This document shows positions 8,276-18,462 of a stretch of DNA of 64,000 nt, one piece after another. The DNA is from Idiomarina seosinensis_A (GTDB taxonomy: Bacteria > Pseudomonadota > Gammaproteobacteria > Enterobacterales > Alteromonadaceae). The position numbers were made by a program, and so were the translations under genes. The stretch spans positions 620,001 to 684,000 of the forward strand of contig NZ_CP085211.1 of assembly GCF_044797955.1 (NCBI RefSeq). The letters run 5' to 3'. How positions within the stretch are numbered: position 1 is the first letter of the stretch; every line of letters begins with the position of its first letter. Below the pieces are notes generated by a model. The model was not told where the DNA came from. It searched no databases and saw only the letters and a program-made list of their open reading frames with translations.

Positions 8276-11248
8276 ATGAATTCAACGTTTTTTAAACGTA
8301 CGTTGACTGCTGCTGCGGTAGCGGCAGCGATGGGATTGTCGGCAACTGCGGTTGCGCAAAGCACCACAGGGACAGTCAGTGGCTCGGTGATGACCACCAG
8401 CGATGCTGCAGTCGATAATGCTAATGTTACAATCCGCAATGTTGAAACCGGCTACACCCGTACCGTTCAGGTAGACAGCGAGGGCGACTATCGCTTTCCG
8501 GCATTGCCGACCGGCCGTTACGTCATCATTGCTAATGCCAGTGGTTTCGAGCCAAACCAATCACAAGAATTTACCATCAGTGCCGGCGGCTCACGTGAGC
8601 TGAACGTGCCACTAGCTACCGGCATCGAAACCATTGATGTTTCCGGCGCAGCCATTTCGATGGTCGATACCCGCAGCTCCGGCACCTCGCTGAATATCGG
8701 CGAAGCCCAGATTGACCGTATTCCGGTACCCCGTAACGCAACCAACGTGGCTTTGCTGGCGCCCAGCACCACGGCAGGCGACAGCCGTTTTGGTAACCTG
8801 GCCTCTTTTGGTGGTTCATCAGTTGCCGAAAACGCGGTTTACATTAATGGTCTGAACGTGACCAACTTCCGCACCGGTACCGGCTTCTCTGAAGTACCCT
8901 TTGAATTTTACAAAGAATTTGAAGTAAAAACCGGCGGTTATTCTGCTGAATTCGGCCGTTCGACCGGTGGTGTTATCAACACTGTCGTCAAAAGCGGTAC
9001 TAATGAGTGGGAATTTGGTGCCAACTTATATTACACCCCGGACAGCTTTGCTGAAGAGTCTCCGGATGTGCGTTACGCCAATGCTGCTGCGACCAATGAA
9101 TACTATATTTACAACGCAGCGGATGCCCGTGACGAGTACGAAGGTAATATTTACGCCTCAGGCCCGATCATTAAAGACACTTTGTTTATTTATGCCCTGT
9201 ACAATCCGCGTAACATAGAGCGCGAATACGTGGGTACTGAAGCGCAGACGTTCTTTGATGATTCAACTGACGACGCCTTCTGGGGTACTAAAATTGACTG
9301 GCAGATCAACAATAACCACTTGCTGGAATTGTTGGCTTTCTCTGACAGCAGCACCACCGATACGCTGAGTTACGGCTTTACGCCACAAACCGGCGAAGTG
9401 TCAGGCCCTCCAGGCGTTTCTTACTCTGAAAGCGGCGGTACAAACTACTCAGCCACCTATACCGGTTACCTGACCGACGACTTTACCATGACGGTAATGT
9501 ACGGCGAGAACCAGTATGATCTGAGCTCGAACTCGGATGAGTTTGCTTATTGTTCGCTGATCCGTGATTACCGTACCAATGTAACACCCCCTAATGGTAT
9601 TGAAGCGGGCTGTGCGGACGTGTCCACTTACTTTGGCGAGACCGGTGAAGATACGCGTAAAGCCTTCCGTGTCGACTTTGAGTGGTACTTAGGCGACCAC
9701 ATGCTGCGCTTTGGTTATGACCGTGAAGAAAACACGTCAACCTCAAGCACCTCTTATTCAGGTCCTGAACAGTCATACTACTTTGTAGAAACCGGCGAGC
9801 CGGGACAGCAGTTAGCGGGCGGTAATACCGTACCAGAAGGTGTTAACGAATACGTGATGGAGCGCGAGTACCGGGTCAGCGGTGATTTTGAAACCATCGG
9901 CAGCGCATTTTACATCGAAGATCAGTGGAGCATCACCGAAGATCTGACCGCCACTATCGGTCTGCGTAACGATACCTTTGACAACAAGAACGCTAACGGC
10001 GAAACCTTTGTTAAAATTGATAATATGTGGGCACCACGTTTAGGTCTGTCCTGGGATATCAACGGCGACGGCCAGTCTAAACTGTTTGCTAACGTCGGTC
10101 GTTACTTCCTGCCCGTTGCTAATAACACCAACGTCCGTTTGTCAGGCAATGAGTACGATGTGCGTACTTACTATGCTCTGAACGACGCCAGTGTAGGCCA
10201 AATCGAAGGTCAGGATTCGTTGATTCTGGATCTGGGACCTGCCTTTGGTGAAGTAGTTAACGCCGATGGAACCATTCCGGACACCCGTGCGATTGTCGAT
10301 CAGGACATCGATCCGATGTATCAGGACGAGGTTATTCTGGGCTATGAAGCTGCCTTTGCAGAAAACTGGAGCTGGGGTATCCGTGGTATCCGTCGGCAGT
10401 TAAACGGCGCCATCGATGACATGGAAATTTCTTCTTACCTGGACGACACCTATGGCTGCCACATTGGTAACGGCTATGTGCTGGGTAACCCTGGCGAAGA
10501 CGTGACCATGCTGGCGCGCACCGACTGTGCTAACCAGGTCGATGAAATGATCACCTTTAACCTGGGTGAAGTAGGTTACCCTGAAGCCGAGCGTTCGTAC
10601 AATGCGGTTGAAGTGACCTTAGCCAGAGCCTGGGCAGAAGGCTGGTCGTTTAACGCATCTTACACCTGGGCACACAGCTACGGTAACACCGAAGGTCTGG
10701 TTAAATCGGATATCGCTCAGGACGATGCCGGTATTACTCAGGACTTCGACTTTCCGGAGCTGATGGATGGCGCTTACGGTGACTTACCGAACGACCGTCG
10801 TCACATGTTTAAAGCTTATGGTGCTTACGAACTGACGGAAAACCTGCGTTTAGGCGCTAACTTCCGGCTGGAATCGGGCCGTCCGACCAATGCCTTTGGT
10901 ATCGGCCACCCGAACGGTGTTCCTCCTTACGGTGACACCTTCTACGTTTGTAAGGAAAACTGTAACGACCAGGCGAGCTCCGAGTACGCGTTCTTCCCGC
11001 GTGGAACCTATGGTCGTACACCATGGCAGGCGCGTCTTGATGTTAACGCCACATACACAGCTCAGATTCAAAACTATGAAACTGAGTTCCGTGTCGACGT
11101 TTTCAACATTCTGAATGCGCAGTCTGTTGCTCGTGTTAACGAGTTTGCTGAAGATGGTGCTCCGGGTGTTGCCAACGAGCGTTTCATGTTGCCAACCTCG
11201 TATCAAACGCCACGTTACTTAATGTTCAGTGCGTCGGTTAAATTCTAA
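8276..11248 (+). CDS. TonB-dependent receptor with carboxypeptidase-regulatory-like N-domain (Oar type)
   Basis: The ATG at 8276 (ribosome site AGGGAG) gives a 990-residue precursor with a clean signal peptide (residues 1-28, ending ATAVAQ). An in-frame ATG 36 codons earlier would bury that signal. A CarboxypepD_reg-like beta-sandwich (about 30-110) precedes the plug (about 125-240, with EFGRSTGGVINTVVKSG) and a long beta-barrel ending in an aromatic residue (SASVKF). Oar-type receptors in marine gammaproteobacteria are often linked to peptide uptake, which suits the group, but no ligand can be assigned. It is transcribed alone and ends at a terminator at 11269. Confidence 0.88.
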   Translation: MNSTFFKRTLTAAAVAAAMGLSATAVAQSTTGTVSGSVMTTSDAAVDNANVTIRNVETGYTRTVQVDSEGDYRFPALPTGRYVIIANASGFEPNQSQEFTISAGGSRELNVPLATGIETIDVSGAAISMVDTRSSGTSLNIGEAQIDRIPVPRNATNVALLAPSTTAGDSRFGNLASFGGSSVAENAVYINGLNVTNFRTGTGFSEVPFEFYKEFEVKTGGYSAEFGRSTGGVINTVVKSGTNEWEFGANLYYTPDSFAEESPDVRYANAAATNEYYIYNAADARDEYEGNIYASGPIIKDTLFIYALYNPRNIEREYVGTEAQTFFDDSTDDAFWGTKIDWQINNNHLLELLAFSDSSTTDTLSYGFTPQTGEVSGPPGVSYSESGGTNYSATYTGYLTDDFTMTVMYGENQYDLSSNSDEFAYCSLIRDYRTNVTPPNGIEAGCADVSTYFGETGEDTRKAFRVDFEWYLGDHMLRFGYDREENTSTSSTSYSGPEQSYYFVETGEPGQQLAGGNTVPEGVNEYVMEREYRVSGDFETIGSAFYIEDQWSITEDLTATIGLRNDTFDNKNANGETFVKIDNMWAPRLGLSWDINGDGQSKLFANVGRYFLPVANNTNVRLSGNEYDVRTYYALNDASVGQIEGQDSLILDLGPAFGEVVNADGTIPDTRAIVDQDIDPMYQDEVILGYEAAFAENWSWGIRGIRRQLNGAIDDMEISSYLDDTYGCHIGNGYVLGNPGEDVTMLARTDCANQVDEMITFNLGEVGYPEAERSYNAVEVTLARAWAEGWSFNASYTWAHSYGNTEGLVKSDIAQDDAGITQDFDFPELMDGAYGDLPNDRRHMFKAYGAYELTENLRLGANFRLESGRPTNAFGIGHPNGVPPYGDTFYVCKENCNDQASSEYAFFPRGTYGRTPWQARLDVNATYTAQIQNYETEFRVDVFNILNAQSVARVNEFAEDGAPGVANERFMLPTSYQTPRYLMFSASVKF

Positions 11249-11268
11249 AAAAACCGTCATAAAACTGC

Positions 11269-11297
11269 AAAAGCCGCCCTTGAGGCGGCTTTTTTTT
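11269..11297 (+). terminator. Rho-independent terminator
   Basis: AAGCCGCC-CTTGA-GGCGGCTT stem followed by seven or more T, 20 bases after the TonB-receptor stop. Confidence 0.88.
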
Positions 11298-11337
11298 ACA
11301 AAAAACAAAATAAAACCACAAAAAAGCAACAAAACAA

Positions 11338-11412
11338 CCACATGTGGGTTACAAGGTGTTTACAACAAAATAACTTCTTGCTACTTTCTTACCTATCCAC
11401 AACCAATTGTGG
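11338..11412. promoter_or_regulatory. Two CCACA/TGTGG palindromes upstream of a TonB receptor
   Basis: CCACATGTGG (11338-11347) and CCACAA-N4-TTGTGG (11397-11412) share the same half-site and lie 36-110 bases before the ATG at 11448. Two copies of one half-site in a promoter region suggest an operator. The regulator is unknown, and the second copy is close enough to the start to act as a repressor site. Confidence 0.45.
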
Positions 11413-11447
11413 GTAATAACAATAAATGTTCCGGGGAGTTTTAACTC

Positions 11448-14300
11448 ATGAATAACACAACATTTCGCAAAAGTTTACTTGCGGCAACTATCGCTGGGGC
11501 AATGAGCCTGCCAGCGACAGCTATAGCCCAGGATCAAGACGAAGGCATGCAAGACCAAGATGTTGAGCGTATCCAGGTAACAGGTTCGCGTATTAAGCGT
11601 ACTGACATGGAAACTGCATCTCCCGTCGAGATGGTTTCTTCAGAAGAAGTTCGGGCTTCAGGTTACACTCGTGTGGAAGACCTGATGGCAACCTTGCCAC
11701 AACTTGAAACCGCAGCACAAAACTCGTTTGTTGCAAACGGTGCTTCTGGTGTGGCCAACCTTGACCTTCGTGGTCTGGGTGCAAACCGTACCCTGGTACT
11801 GGTAAACGGTCGTCGTTTACAGCCAGGCGGTGTTTACTCACAAGCAGCTGACGTTAACCAAATTCCAACGGCATTGATCGAGCGTGTTGAAGTATTAACC
11901 GGTGGCGGTTCTTCAACCTACGGTTCTGACGCTGTAGCCGGTGTTGTTAACTTTGTCATGAAAAAAGACATTGAAGGCTTCGAAGTTTCTTTAGGTACTT
12001 CAGGTTATCAACACGACAACAGCAATGATTACATGCAAAACCTGATGGACGAAGCTGGCTTTGAGTATCCAACTGACGGCTCAGGAATTGACGGTAAAAC
12101 TTATACCGTTGATGTGTCCGGCGGCAGCATGTTTGCTGGCGGTAAAGGTAGTGCCACGTTCTATGCAACTTACCGTACCAACGATGAGCTGTTGCAAGGT
12201 GAGCGCGATCACTCTTCATGTGCTCTGAACAGCGCAGGTACCGCCTGTGGTGGTTCATCAACTGCACCAGTACCTAACTTCTTTATCTCGCCTTACGCAA
12301 ACGGCGCACCAGACTTTGACGAAGAAGTATTCTGGTCACTGACTGAAAACGGTACTTTCGAACCGTTCAGCGATAACCTTTATAACTATGCACCAATCAA
12401 CCACTTCATGCGTCCAAATGACCGTTATACTTTCGGTTCATTTGTAAACTATGAAGCGAACGATAATTTCCGTCCTTACTTAGAAACCAGCTACATGCAT
12501 GACCGTACAGCCGGTCAGATTGCACAATCTGGTATCTTCTATCAAAACTTTGTGTTTGATGTCGACAGTGATGTGTTCAGTGACCAGCAGCGTCAACAGT
12601 TTAACGACCAGTTCGGCGCAGGCACTGACCAAGTTATGGCCTACATCGGTAAGCGTAACATCGAAGGCGGCCCACGGATTAATAACTTAGAGCATAACTC
12701 TTACCGTATCGTTGCCGGTGCAACCGGTGAGCTGAGCTCTATGTGGGAATACGACGTATCGTTCCAGTACGGTTCGACTCAGTCGTCTTCTGTTTACCAG
12801 AATGACTTTTATGTTCCTCGTATGCCTCAGGTACTGGGCGCAGCAGGTGCGGAAGAGTGTGGTGAAGGTTGTATCCCTTACGACGTATTCCAATATCAGG
12901 GCGTAACAGAAGAAGCGGCACAAGCTTTGGGCGGTACTGCAATCCTGACTGGTATCACTAAGCAGCGTATTGTTAACGCTTTCGTAACGGGCGAAACTGA
13001 TTACAGCCTGCCATCGTCTGATTACAACATCGCTGCGGTATTTGGTGTTGAAAACCGCGAAGTTGACTTCGAACGTGCCGCTGATGAAGTTTATCAATTA
13101 GGTGCATTAGCAGGACAGGGCGGACCGACTAACAGCTTAATCGGTGGTTATAACGTACGTGAAGTATTCACCGAAATTAACCTGCCGGTTGTTGAAGACG
13201 CCAGCTGGGCAAATAACCTGACCGTTGATTTAGGCTATCGTTACTCTGACTACAACACCTCTGGCGGCGAGCCGGCTTACAAAGTAGGTGTTGACTGGCA
13301 GGTAAACGACGACTACAAAATCCGTGGTACTTATAACCGTGCAGTTCGTGCACCAAACGTTGCAGAGCTGTTTGCTGAGCAAGGCCTTGGCTTGTGGACA
13401 GGTACTGATCCATGTGCCGGCTCTAACCCTGAATACAGCCCTGAACAGTGTGCACTCACTGGCATGAGCGCCGATCAGTACGGCAATGTATCAGCTAACC
13501 CGGCTGGCCAGTACAACGGCATCTTCGGTGGTAACACTAACCTGGATCCTGAGCTGGCAGATACCATGACCTTTGGTATCGTTGGTAACCCGACTGATAA
13601 CTTCAACTTCTCGGTTGACTACTGGAACATCGAGATGGAAGACCGTATCGGTACTATCTCGGCTGAACTGATTCTGCGTCAGTGTGCTGAAACTGGTGAG
13701 GCACAGTACTGTAATGCCATTACTCGTAGCCCTTCAGGCGACTTGTGGCGTGGTACAGAAGGCTTTGTTACTGCAACTAACGTTAACTTAGCTGAGTCAA
13801 ACAATACTGGTATCGATGCTAACTTCAACTTCAATACTGAAGTGGGTGGCGGTCAACTGGCAGTCAGCCTGACTGGTACTTACTACATGACTAAGGAAGT
13901 AACGACTGTTCCTGGTCTTGAAGGTACCACTTACGACTGTGCCGGCAAAATCAACTCAAACTGCTTCCCGCAGCCAGACTGGCGTCATTCTATGAACTTT
14001 ACTTACAGCACCGGTGACTGGTGGTCTGTAGGTGCTAAATGGCGTTACCTGGGCAGCACCGAATATGACGGAGATACTGACGTTGTATTGGGTGACGGCT
14101 TAGGTTCAACCAGCTACCTGGATCTTAACGCAAGCTTCGACGTTACAGATAACGTATCTGTACTGTTGGGTATGAACAACGCGTTAGACAAAGAACCACA
14201 ACTGGTTGGCGGCGTACTGAGCTTAAACGGTAACACCATGACTGGCTATGAAGATGCCTTAGGTCGTTACTTGTTCGGTAGCGTAACGTTCCGCTTCTAA
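11448..14300 (+). CDS. TonB-dependent receptor
   Basis: 950 residues with a signal peptide (1-28, ending ATAIAQ), then the DVERIQVTGSRIKRTD segment (TonB-box/early plug) shared with the receptors at 14549 and 18463, a plug with NLDLRGLGANRTLVLVNGRR, and a 22-strand-type barrel ending VTFRF. There is no extra N-terminal domain, unlike its neighbour. It has its own promoter region with palindromes and its own terminator. The three related receptors in a row look like diverged paralogues. The substrate is unknown; oligopeptides or glycans are typical for this branch. Confidence 0.88.
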   Translation: MNNTTFRKSLLAATIAGAMSLPATAIAQDQDEGMQDQDVERIQVTGSRIKRTDMETASPVEMVSSEEVRASGYTRVEDLMATLPQLETAAQNSFVANGASGVANLDLRGLGANRTLVLVNGRRLQPGGVYSQAADVNQIPTALIERVEVLTGGGSSTYGSDAVAGVVNFVMKKDIEGFEVSLGTSGYQHDNSNDYMQNLMDEAGFEYPTDGSGIDGKTYTVDVSGGSMFAGGKGSATFYATYRTNDELLQGERDHSSCALNSAGTACGGSSTAPVPNFFISPYANGAPDFDEEVFWSLTENGTFEPFSDNLYNYAPINHFMRPNDRYTFGSFVNYEANDNFRPYLETSYMHDRTAGQIAQSGIFYQNFVFDVDSDVFSDQQRQQFNDQFGAGTDQVMAYIGKRNIEGGPRINNLEHNSYRIVAGATGELSSMWEYDVSFQYGSTQSSSVYQNDFYVPRMPQVLGAAGAEECGEGCIPYDVFQYQGVTEEAAQALGGTAILTGITKQRIVNAFVTGETDYSLPSSDYNIAAVFGVENREVDFERAADEVYQLGALAGQGGPTNSLIGGYNVREVFTEINLPVVEDASWANNLTVDLGYRYSDYNTSGGEPAYKVGVDWQVNDDYKIRGTYNRAVRAPNVAELFAEQGLGLWTGTDPCAGSNPEYSPEQCALTGMSADQYGNVSANPAGQYNGIFGGNTNLDPELADTMTFGIVGNPTDNFNFSVDYWNIEMEDRIGTISAELILRQCAETGEAQYCNAITRSPSGDLWRGTEGFVTATNVNLAESNNTGIDANFNFNTEVGGGQLAVSLTGTYYMTKEVTTVPGLEGTTYDCAGKINSNCFPQPDWRHSMNFTYSTGDWWSVGAKWRYLGSTEYDGDTDVVLGDGLGSTSYLDLNASFDVTDNVSVLLGMNNALDKEPQLVGGVLSLNGNTMTGYEDALGRYLFGSVTFRF

Positions 14301-14335
14301 GCGACAAACGTGCTACAATTAGCGTAATAAGAAAG

Positions 14336-14364
14336 CAAAAAGCGGCCCTCGGGCCGCTTTTTTA
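14336..14364 (+). terminator. Rho-independent terminator
   Basis: AAAGCGGCCC-TC-GGGCCGCTTTTTT, directly downstream of the second receptor. Confidence 0.88.
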
Positions 14365-14421
14365 CGTTTAAATAACATTGGTTATCCGATAATTAAACAT
14401 ATGACTAAAGAGTATTCATAA

Positions 14422-14438
14422 TGACCAAATAGTGGTCA
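14422..14438. promoter_or_regulatory. Palindrome upstream of the third TonB receptor
   Basis: TGACCA-N5-TGGTCA is a perfect 6-base inverted repeat, 110 bases before the ATG at 14549. It is a possible operator and differs in sequence from the CCACA boxes of the preceding receptor. Confidence 0.35.
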
Positions 14439-14548
14439 AACAGTTCATTTATTCTCTCTATTTTGTTGAATTCAAATCGCCCAGCGAGTAAAACGGTTGC
14501 GCTTGATTTGAGCAAAACCAACAAAAACGAAGTACCAGGGAGTTTCTT

Positions 14549-17290
14549 ATGAACAGCAGTACCTTCCGTAAGAGCCTGACGGCAGCAGCAGTTGCTACCA
14601 CGTTAGGTTTTCCGGCACTGGTTGCAGCGCAACAAAGCGGCGCTGACGATGTAGAACGTATTCAGGTTACCGGTTCGCGCATTAAGCGTACAGATACCGA
14701 AACCGCCAGCCCAATTACTGTTTTTGATGCTGAAGCTATCGAAAACTCGGGCTTTACCACCATGGAAAAGTTTATCCATAACATCCCTTCGATGAACGGT
14801 GGCTACAACGGCTCAGACACAAACAATGGTTCAGTCGGTTATGCATCAGCTAACTTGCGTGGTTTAGGTGCTTCACGTACCTTGATCCTGATTAACGGCC
14901 GCCGTTATGCCTCAGGCGATTTGAACTCAATTCCAATGGCATATATTGAGCGCGTTGAAGTTTTGCGTGACGGCGCATCGACCATTTATGGTTCGGATGC
15001 CATTGCCGGCGTAATTAACTTTATCACCAAAAAAGATTTTGAAGGTGCTGAGTTTTCAGCTCAGTATGACTTAACCAGCGAAGGCGACGGTGAAACAACT
15101 AAAGTTTCAGGTGTGGTTGGCGCAACCAGCGACAAAGGTAATGTCACCTTAGCGCTTGAATACCAAAACCGTAATCCGATTTCTCAGGGCGATCGCGACT
15201 TTTCCGAGTACCCGCTGAGTGAATCCGGTGGCGAAATTGTTCGCGGCGGTTCATCAACTATTCCTTACGGTAACTGGTCTGCTGCCGATCCGACCTCACA
15301 ATATAATTCAGGTAACGCCGGAACCAGCTTTGTGGTCGATCCAAACACTGGCGAAATCCGCCCGTTTGTTGGACAAGAAGACGCCTACAACTTTGCTCCT
15401 GCCAGCTACATGGTTACACCGCAGGATCTGTTCTCGATTAATGCGTCAGCTAACTATGAACTGACCCGTGACTTGAGTGCCTTTATGGAAGGTGGCTTCA
15501 CTAACCGCCAGTCAGACCAGTTAATGGCTGCTGAAGGTACGTTCTGGGGTCCGACGGTAGCCGGCGACCATCCAGACAATCCAATTGGTGAAGATCTGTA
15601 TATCTACCGTCGTCTGGCAGAAACCGGTGGCCGTGCCTTTACTCAGGATTTTTCCGACTATCGTATGGTGGTGGGTCTAGAAGGTTATCTGGATAACGGC
15701 TGGTCGTGGGATGTGTCCTACAACTACGCACGTTACGTTGATTCCCGTGTTGAATATGGTCGTTCTAACCCAGAGCGTATCGGTAACCTGCTGGATCCTG
15801 AATTGTGCCAGGCCGACGAAGAATGTCCGGGCTTGTGGAACCCCTTCCAGGAAGGTACTTTTACTCAGGAATTCCAGGACTACGCGACCATTCCAAACTC
15901 GCCAGTTGATCGCGCAACCACTAAGCAGTTGATGGCTAACTTAACCGGCGATACCGGTTCGTTTGGCTTATCAGCAGGGCCTATTTCATGGGCCGTTGGT
16001 GTTGAAAAACGTTGGGAAGAGTACCAGAACCAGCCGGACGGCGGTGCTATTCTGGGACAGATCTACAGCGTAGCCGCTGAACCTACTGAAGGCTCTTACG
16101 ACGTACAGGAAGCGTATCTTGAAATCAACGCGCCGCTGATTGTTGGCATGCCGGGTATTGAGCGCCTTGATTTATCAGCCGCGGTTCGCCGTTCTGATTA
16201 CGACTTCTTGTCAGCACGCACAACCACTAAATTCGGTTTAGAATATGTGCCGTTTGACGGAACCCTGGTACGCGCTACTTTTGCTGAAGGTTTCCGTGCG
16301 CCGGGTATCGGTGATTTGTACTCGCCACAAGTTGAGTCCAACATCAGCTATACCGACCCCTGCATTAACTACGCTAACGGTAGCCAAAGCCAGACAGTAA
16401 AAAACAACTGCGCAGCTGAAGGCCTGCCGGGAGACTTCAGCCTGGCCAACAATCAGTCTTCAACCCTGGTTGGCGGCAACCCGGATCTGGATCCGGAAAC
16501 CTCTGAAAGCTTTACTCTGGGTATCGTCTATCAGCCTGAGTTTATTGAAAACTTCAGTGTTGCCGTAGACTACTATGACATCGAAATTGAAGATGGTCTG
16601 GGCGCGCCAAGCACCTCCAACATTATTTCAGAATGTTATAACAGCGAAAACTTCTCGGCGCAGTCATGTGATCTGATCCTCGGCCCTGAAGCGGTCGGTC
16701 GTCCGGCTTATTCAGGTTCACAGTTCCGTGATTCACAAGGCTATATGGCAGGCGTTTTGGCCGGTACCGCAAACATCTCGACCTTTAATACCTCAGGTCT
16801 GGATTATGATGTCAGCTGGGCAACCGACCTGGGCGATGGCATGTTCAACCTGCGCGTTGACGGCACTTTCCTTGACGAGTACAACTACCTGGCTCAGGAA
16901 GGCGCAGAAACGCTGGAACTGGCTGGCAAGTTTGGTGCTGATACCAACTTCGGTGGTCGTGTTGCGGCATTCTCTGAAATCCGTACTAACGTGACCATGG
17001 GTTACCAAATCGGTGACTGGGACTGGAGCTGGATTGCCCGCTTCCAGGACGGTGTCACTGACATTAACTACTCTGAAGATGACGTATCAAGCGAAGTTGG
17101 CAGCTACATCTACCACGATGTACAGGCTAACTACTTTATCAACGAAACGACCACCTTTACCTTAGGTGCCCGTAACTTGTTTGATAAAAAACCGCCGTAC
17201 GTAACAAACAATAACGACATGAATACCCTGAACTCTTCTTATGACACAGCAGGCCAATACTGGTATGCTCGTGTTGGAGTCAAGTTTTAA
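14549..17290 (+). CDS. TonB-dependent receptor
   Basis: 913 residues with a signal peptide (1-27, ending LVAAQ), then DDVERIQVTGSRIKRTDTET, a plug (ANLRGLGASRTLILINGRR) and barrel strands ending VGVKF. It shares its early plug almost word for word with the receptor at 11448 but differs across the barrel loops, so it is a paralogue with changed ligand specificity. Ribosome site CAGGGAG precedes the ATG. It is a single-gene unit with its own terminator. Confidence 0.88.
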   Translation: MNSSTFRKSLTAAAVATTLGFPALVAAQQSGADDVERIQVTGSRIKRTDTETASPITVFDAEAIENSGFTTMEKFIHNIPSMNGGYNGSDTNNGSVGYASANLRGLGASRTLILINGRRYASGDLNSIPMAYIERVEVLRDGASTIYGSDAIAGVINFITKKDFEGAEFSAQYDLTSEGDGETTKVSGVVGATSDKGNVTLALEYQNRNPISQGDRDFSEYPLSESGGEIVRGGSSTIPYGNWSAADPTSQYNSGNAGTSFVVDPNTGEIRPFVGQEDAYNFAPASYMVTPQDLFSINASANYELTRDLSAFMEGGFTNRQSDQLMAAEGTFWGPTVAGDHPDNPIGEDLYIYRRLAETGGRAFTQDFSDYRMVVGLEGYLDNGWSWDVSYNYARYVDSRVEYGRSNPERIGNLLDPELCQADEECPGLWNPFQEGTFTQEFQDYATIPNSPVDRATTKQLMANLTGDTGSFGLSAGPISWAVGVEKRWEEYQNQPDGGAILGQIYSVAAEPTEGSYDVQEAYLEINAPLIVGMPGIERLDLSAAVRRSDYDFLSARTTTKFGLEYVPFDGTLVRATFAEGFRAPGIGDLYSPQVESNISYTDPCINYANGSQSQTVKNNCAAEGLPGDFSLANNQSSTLVGGNPDLDPETSESFTLGIVYQPEFIENFSVAVDYYDIEIEDGLGAPSTSNIISECYNSENFSAQSCDLILGPEAVGRPAYSGSQFRDSQGYMAGVLAGTANISTFNTSGLDYDVSWATDLGDGMFNLRVDGTFLDEYNYLAQEGAETLELAGKFGADTNFGGRVAAFSEIRTNVTMGYQIGDWDWSWIARFQDGVTDINYSEDDVSSEVGSYIYHDVQANYFINETTTFTLGARNLFDKKPPYVTNNNDMNTLNSSYDTAGQYWYARVGVKF

Positions 17291-17310
17291 TCGATAACGA
17301 TTAAAGGGTA

Positions 17311-17337
17311 AAAACCCGGCTTCGGCCGGGTTTTTTT
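17311..17337 (+). terminator. Rho-independent terminator
   Basis: AAACCCGGC-TTC-GGCCGGGTTTTTTT stem-loop and T-run after the third receptor. Confidence 0.88.
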
Positions 17338-17389
17338 ATGGGTATAATTTATGATCAACAACAATAAACTGGCGTAAGGAAGTCGTATT

Positions 17390-18304
17390 ATGTCAAACAA
17401 ACAAAATCCATGGTCCGTGTTTTGGCAAAAAGGCGCGTTTGCTTCATTTTTAGATAAAAGTTCGACCCTGCAGAATTACCAGATGCGTAAATTTTGGTTT
17501 GAGCGGATGGATGAACTTGAGCCCAAGCAGCCTATCCTTGATATCGGAACCGGTAACGGCATTGTGCCTCAGTGGCTGGCCGAATACGCCGCCGAAAAGG
17601 GTAAAGACTTTACCGTTATCGGTATCGACGCGGCGCAGATTAACCCAACCAATAGTGAGCTGACGCTGCACGGCGAAACCCCCTATGAAACCTTCACCCT
17701 GTCAGGTAATAAAAAGTTTGGCACGTTGGTGTCAAACTTCGGGCTTGAATACGGTGATTTAGAACAGGGTTTGGCTCACCTGCATAAAAACCTTAAACGG
17801 GGCGGGGCGCTGGTGGCTCTGATGCACTCAGAAGATTCGGTGATTGTGCAGTCCAGCCGCAAGGTTTACGAACTGTTACCCTCGACAATTAAGCAAATGA
17901 ACAAGGCCGTTGAACCGCTGTATAAGGCGTTGCTAAGCGCTAACGGACAGGCGTTACCAAAGAGTGCTCAGCAGGCGCAGCAAAAACTCAATCAGTTTGC
18001 TAATAAACACCGCAACGACCCGACTTTTCAGCGCACTAACTTCGTGCCCGCCGTTAAGCACATCTTAAGTGCTGCAGAGCAAGGCAAGCAGCAGGAGGCC
18101 GAGAAGGTATTCACCGATTACCTGGGTAATCTGACTGACCACCGCGCGCGTCTGAGTACTTTGGTAAAAGCCGTAGAGCAGGTCGGCGACCAGCAGCAGC
18201 TGCAACAACAAGTCGAGGCCGCCGGCTTTAAGAAAGTCAGTGTGCAGCAGGTTCAGTTTCCGGAAACAGGAGTTGTTGGGTTGTGCCTGCAAGCTGTTAA
18301 GTAA
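17390..18304 (+). CDS. Class I SAM-dependent methyltransferase
   Basis: 304 residues. The SAM-binding motif I is ILDIGTGNGIVPQWL (about residues 49-63), followed by an acidic residue at the end of the next strand (VIGIDAAQ). The second half is helical and glutamine-rich (QQLQQQVEAAGF). No signal peptide, so it is cytoplasmic. It stands between two TonB receptors but has its own promoter region and is followed by a separate leader. The methyl acceptor cannot be inferred. Confidence 0.75.
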   Translation: MSNKQNPWSVFWQKGAFASFLDKSSTLQNYQMRKFWFERMDELEPKQPILDIGTGNGIVPQWLAEYAAEKGKDFTVIGIDAAQINPTNSELTLHGETPYETFTLSGNKKFGTLVSNFGLEYGDLEQGLAHLHKNLKRGGALVALMHSEDSVIVQSSRKVYELLPSTIKQMNKAVEPLYKALLSANGQALPKSAQQAQQKLNQFANKHRNDPTFQRTNFVPAVKHILSAAEQGKQQEAEKVFTDYLGNLTDHRARLSTLVKAVEQVGDQQQLQQQVEAAGFKKVSVQQVQFPETGVVGLCLQAVK

Positions 18305-18462
18305 ATGTAACCTGCTGTTACAAAATTGTTGTAAATTTATTTAAAATGTGGTGTTCTTCTCTATCAGGTGGCTGTGTAAAGTCGCCTGAAAAGAATATCG
18401 GCTGTCGAAAAATAATAATTAGACAACCGTGATAACAAAAAAATATTCGAGGAGACTGGAAC

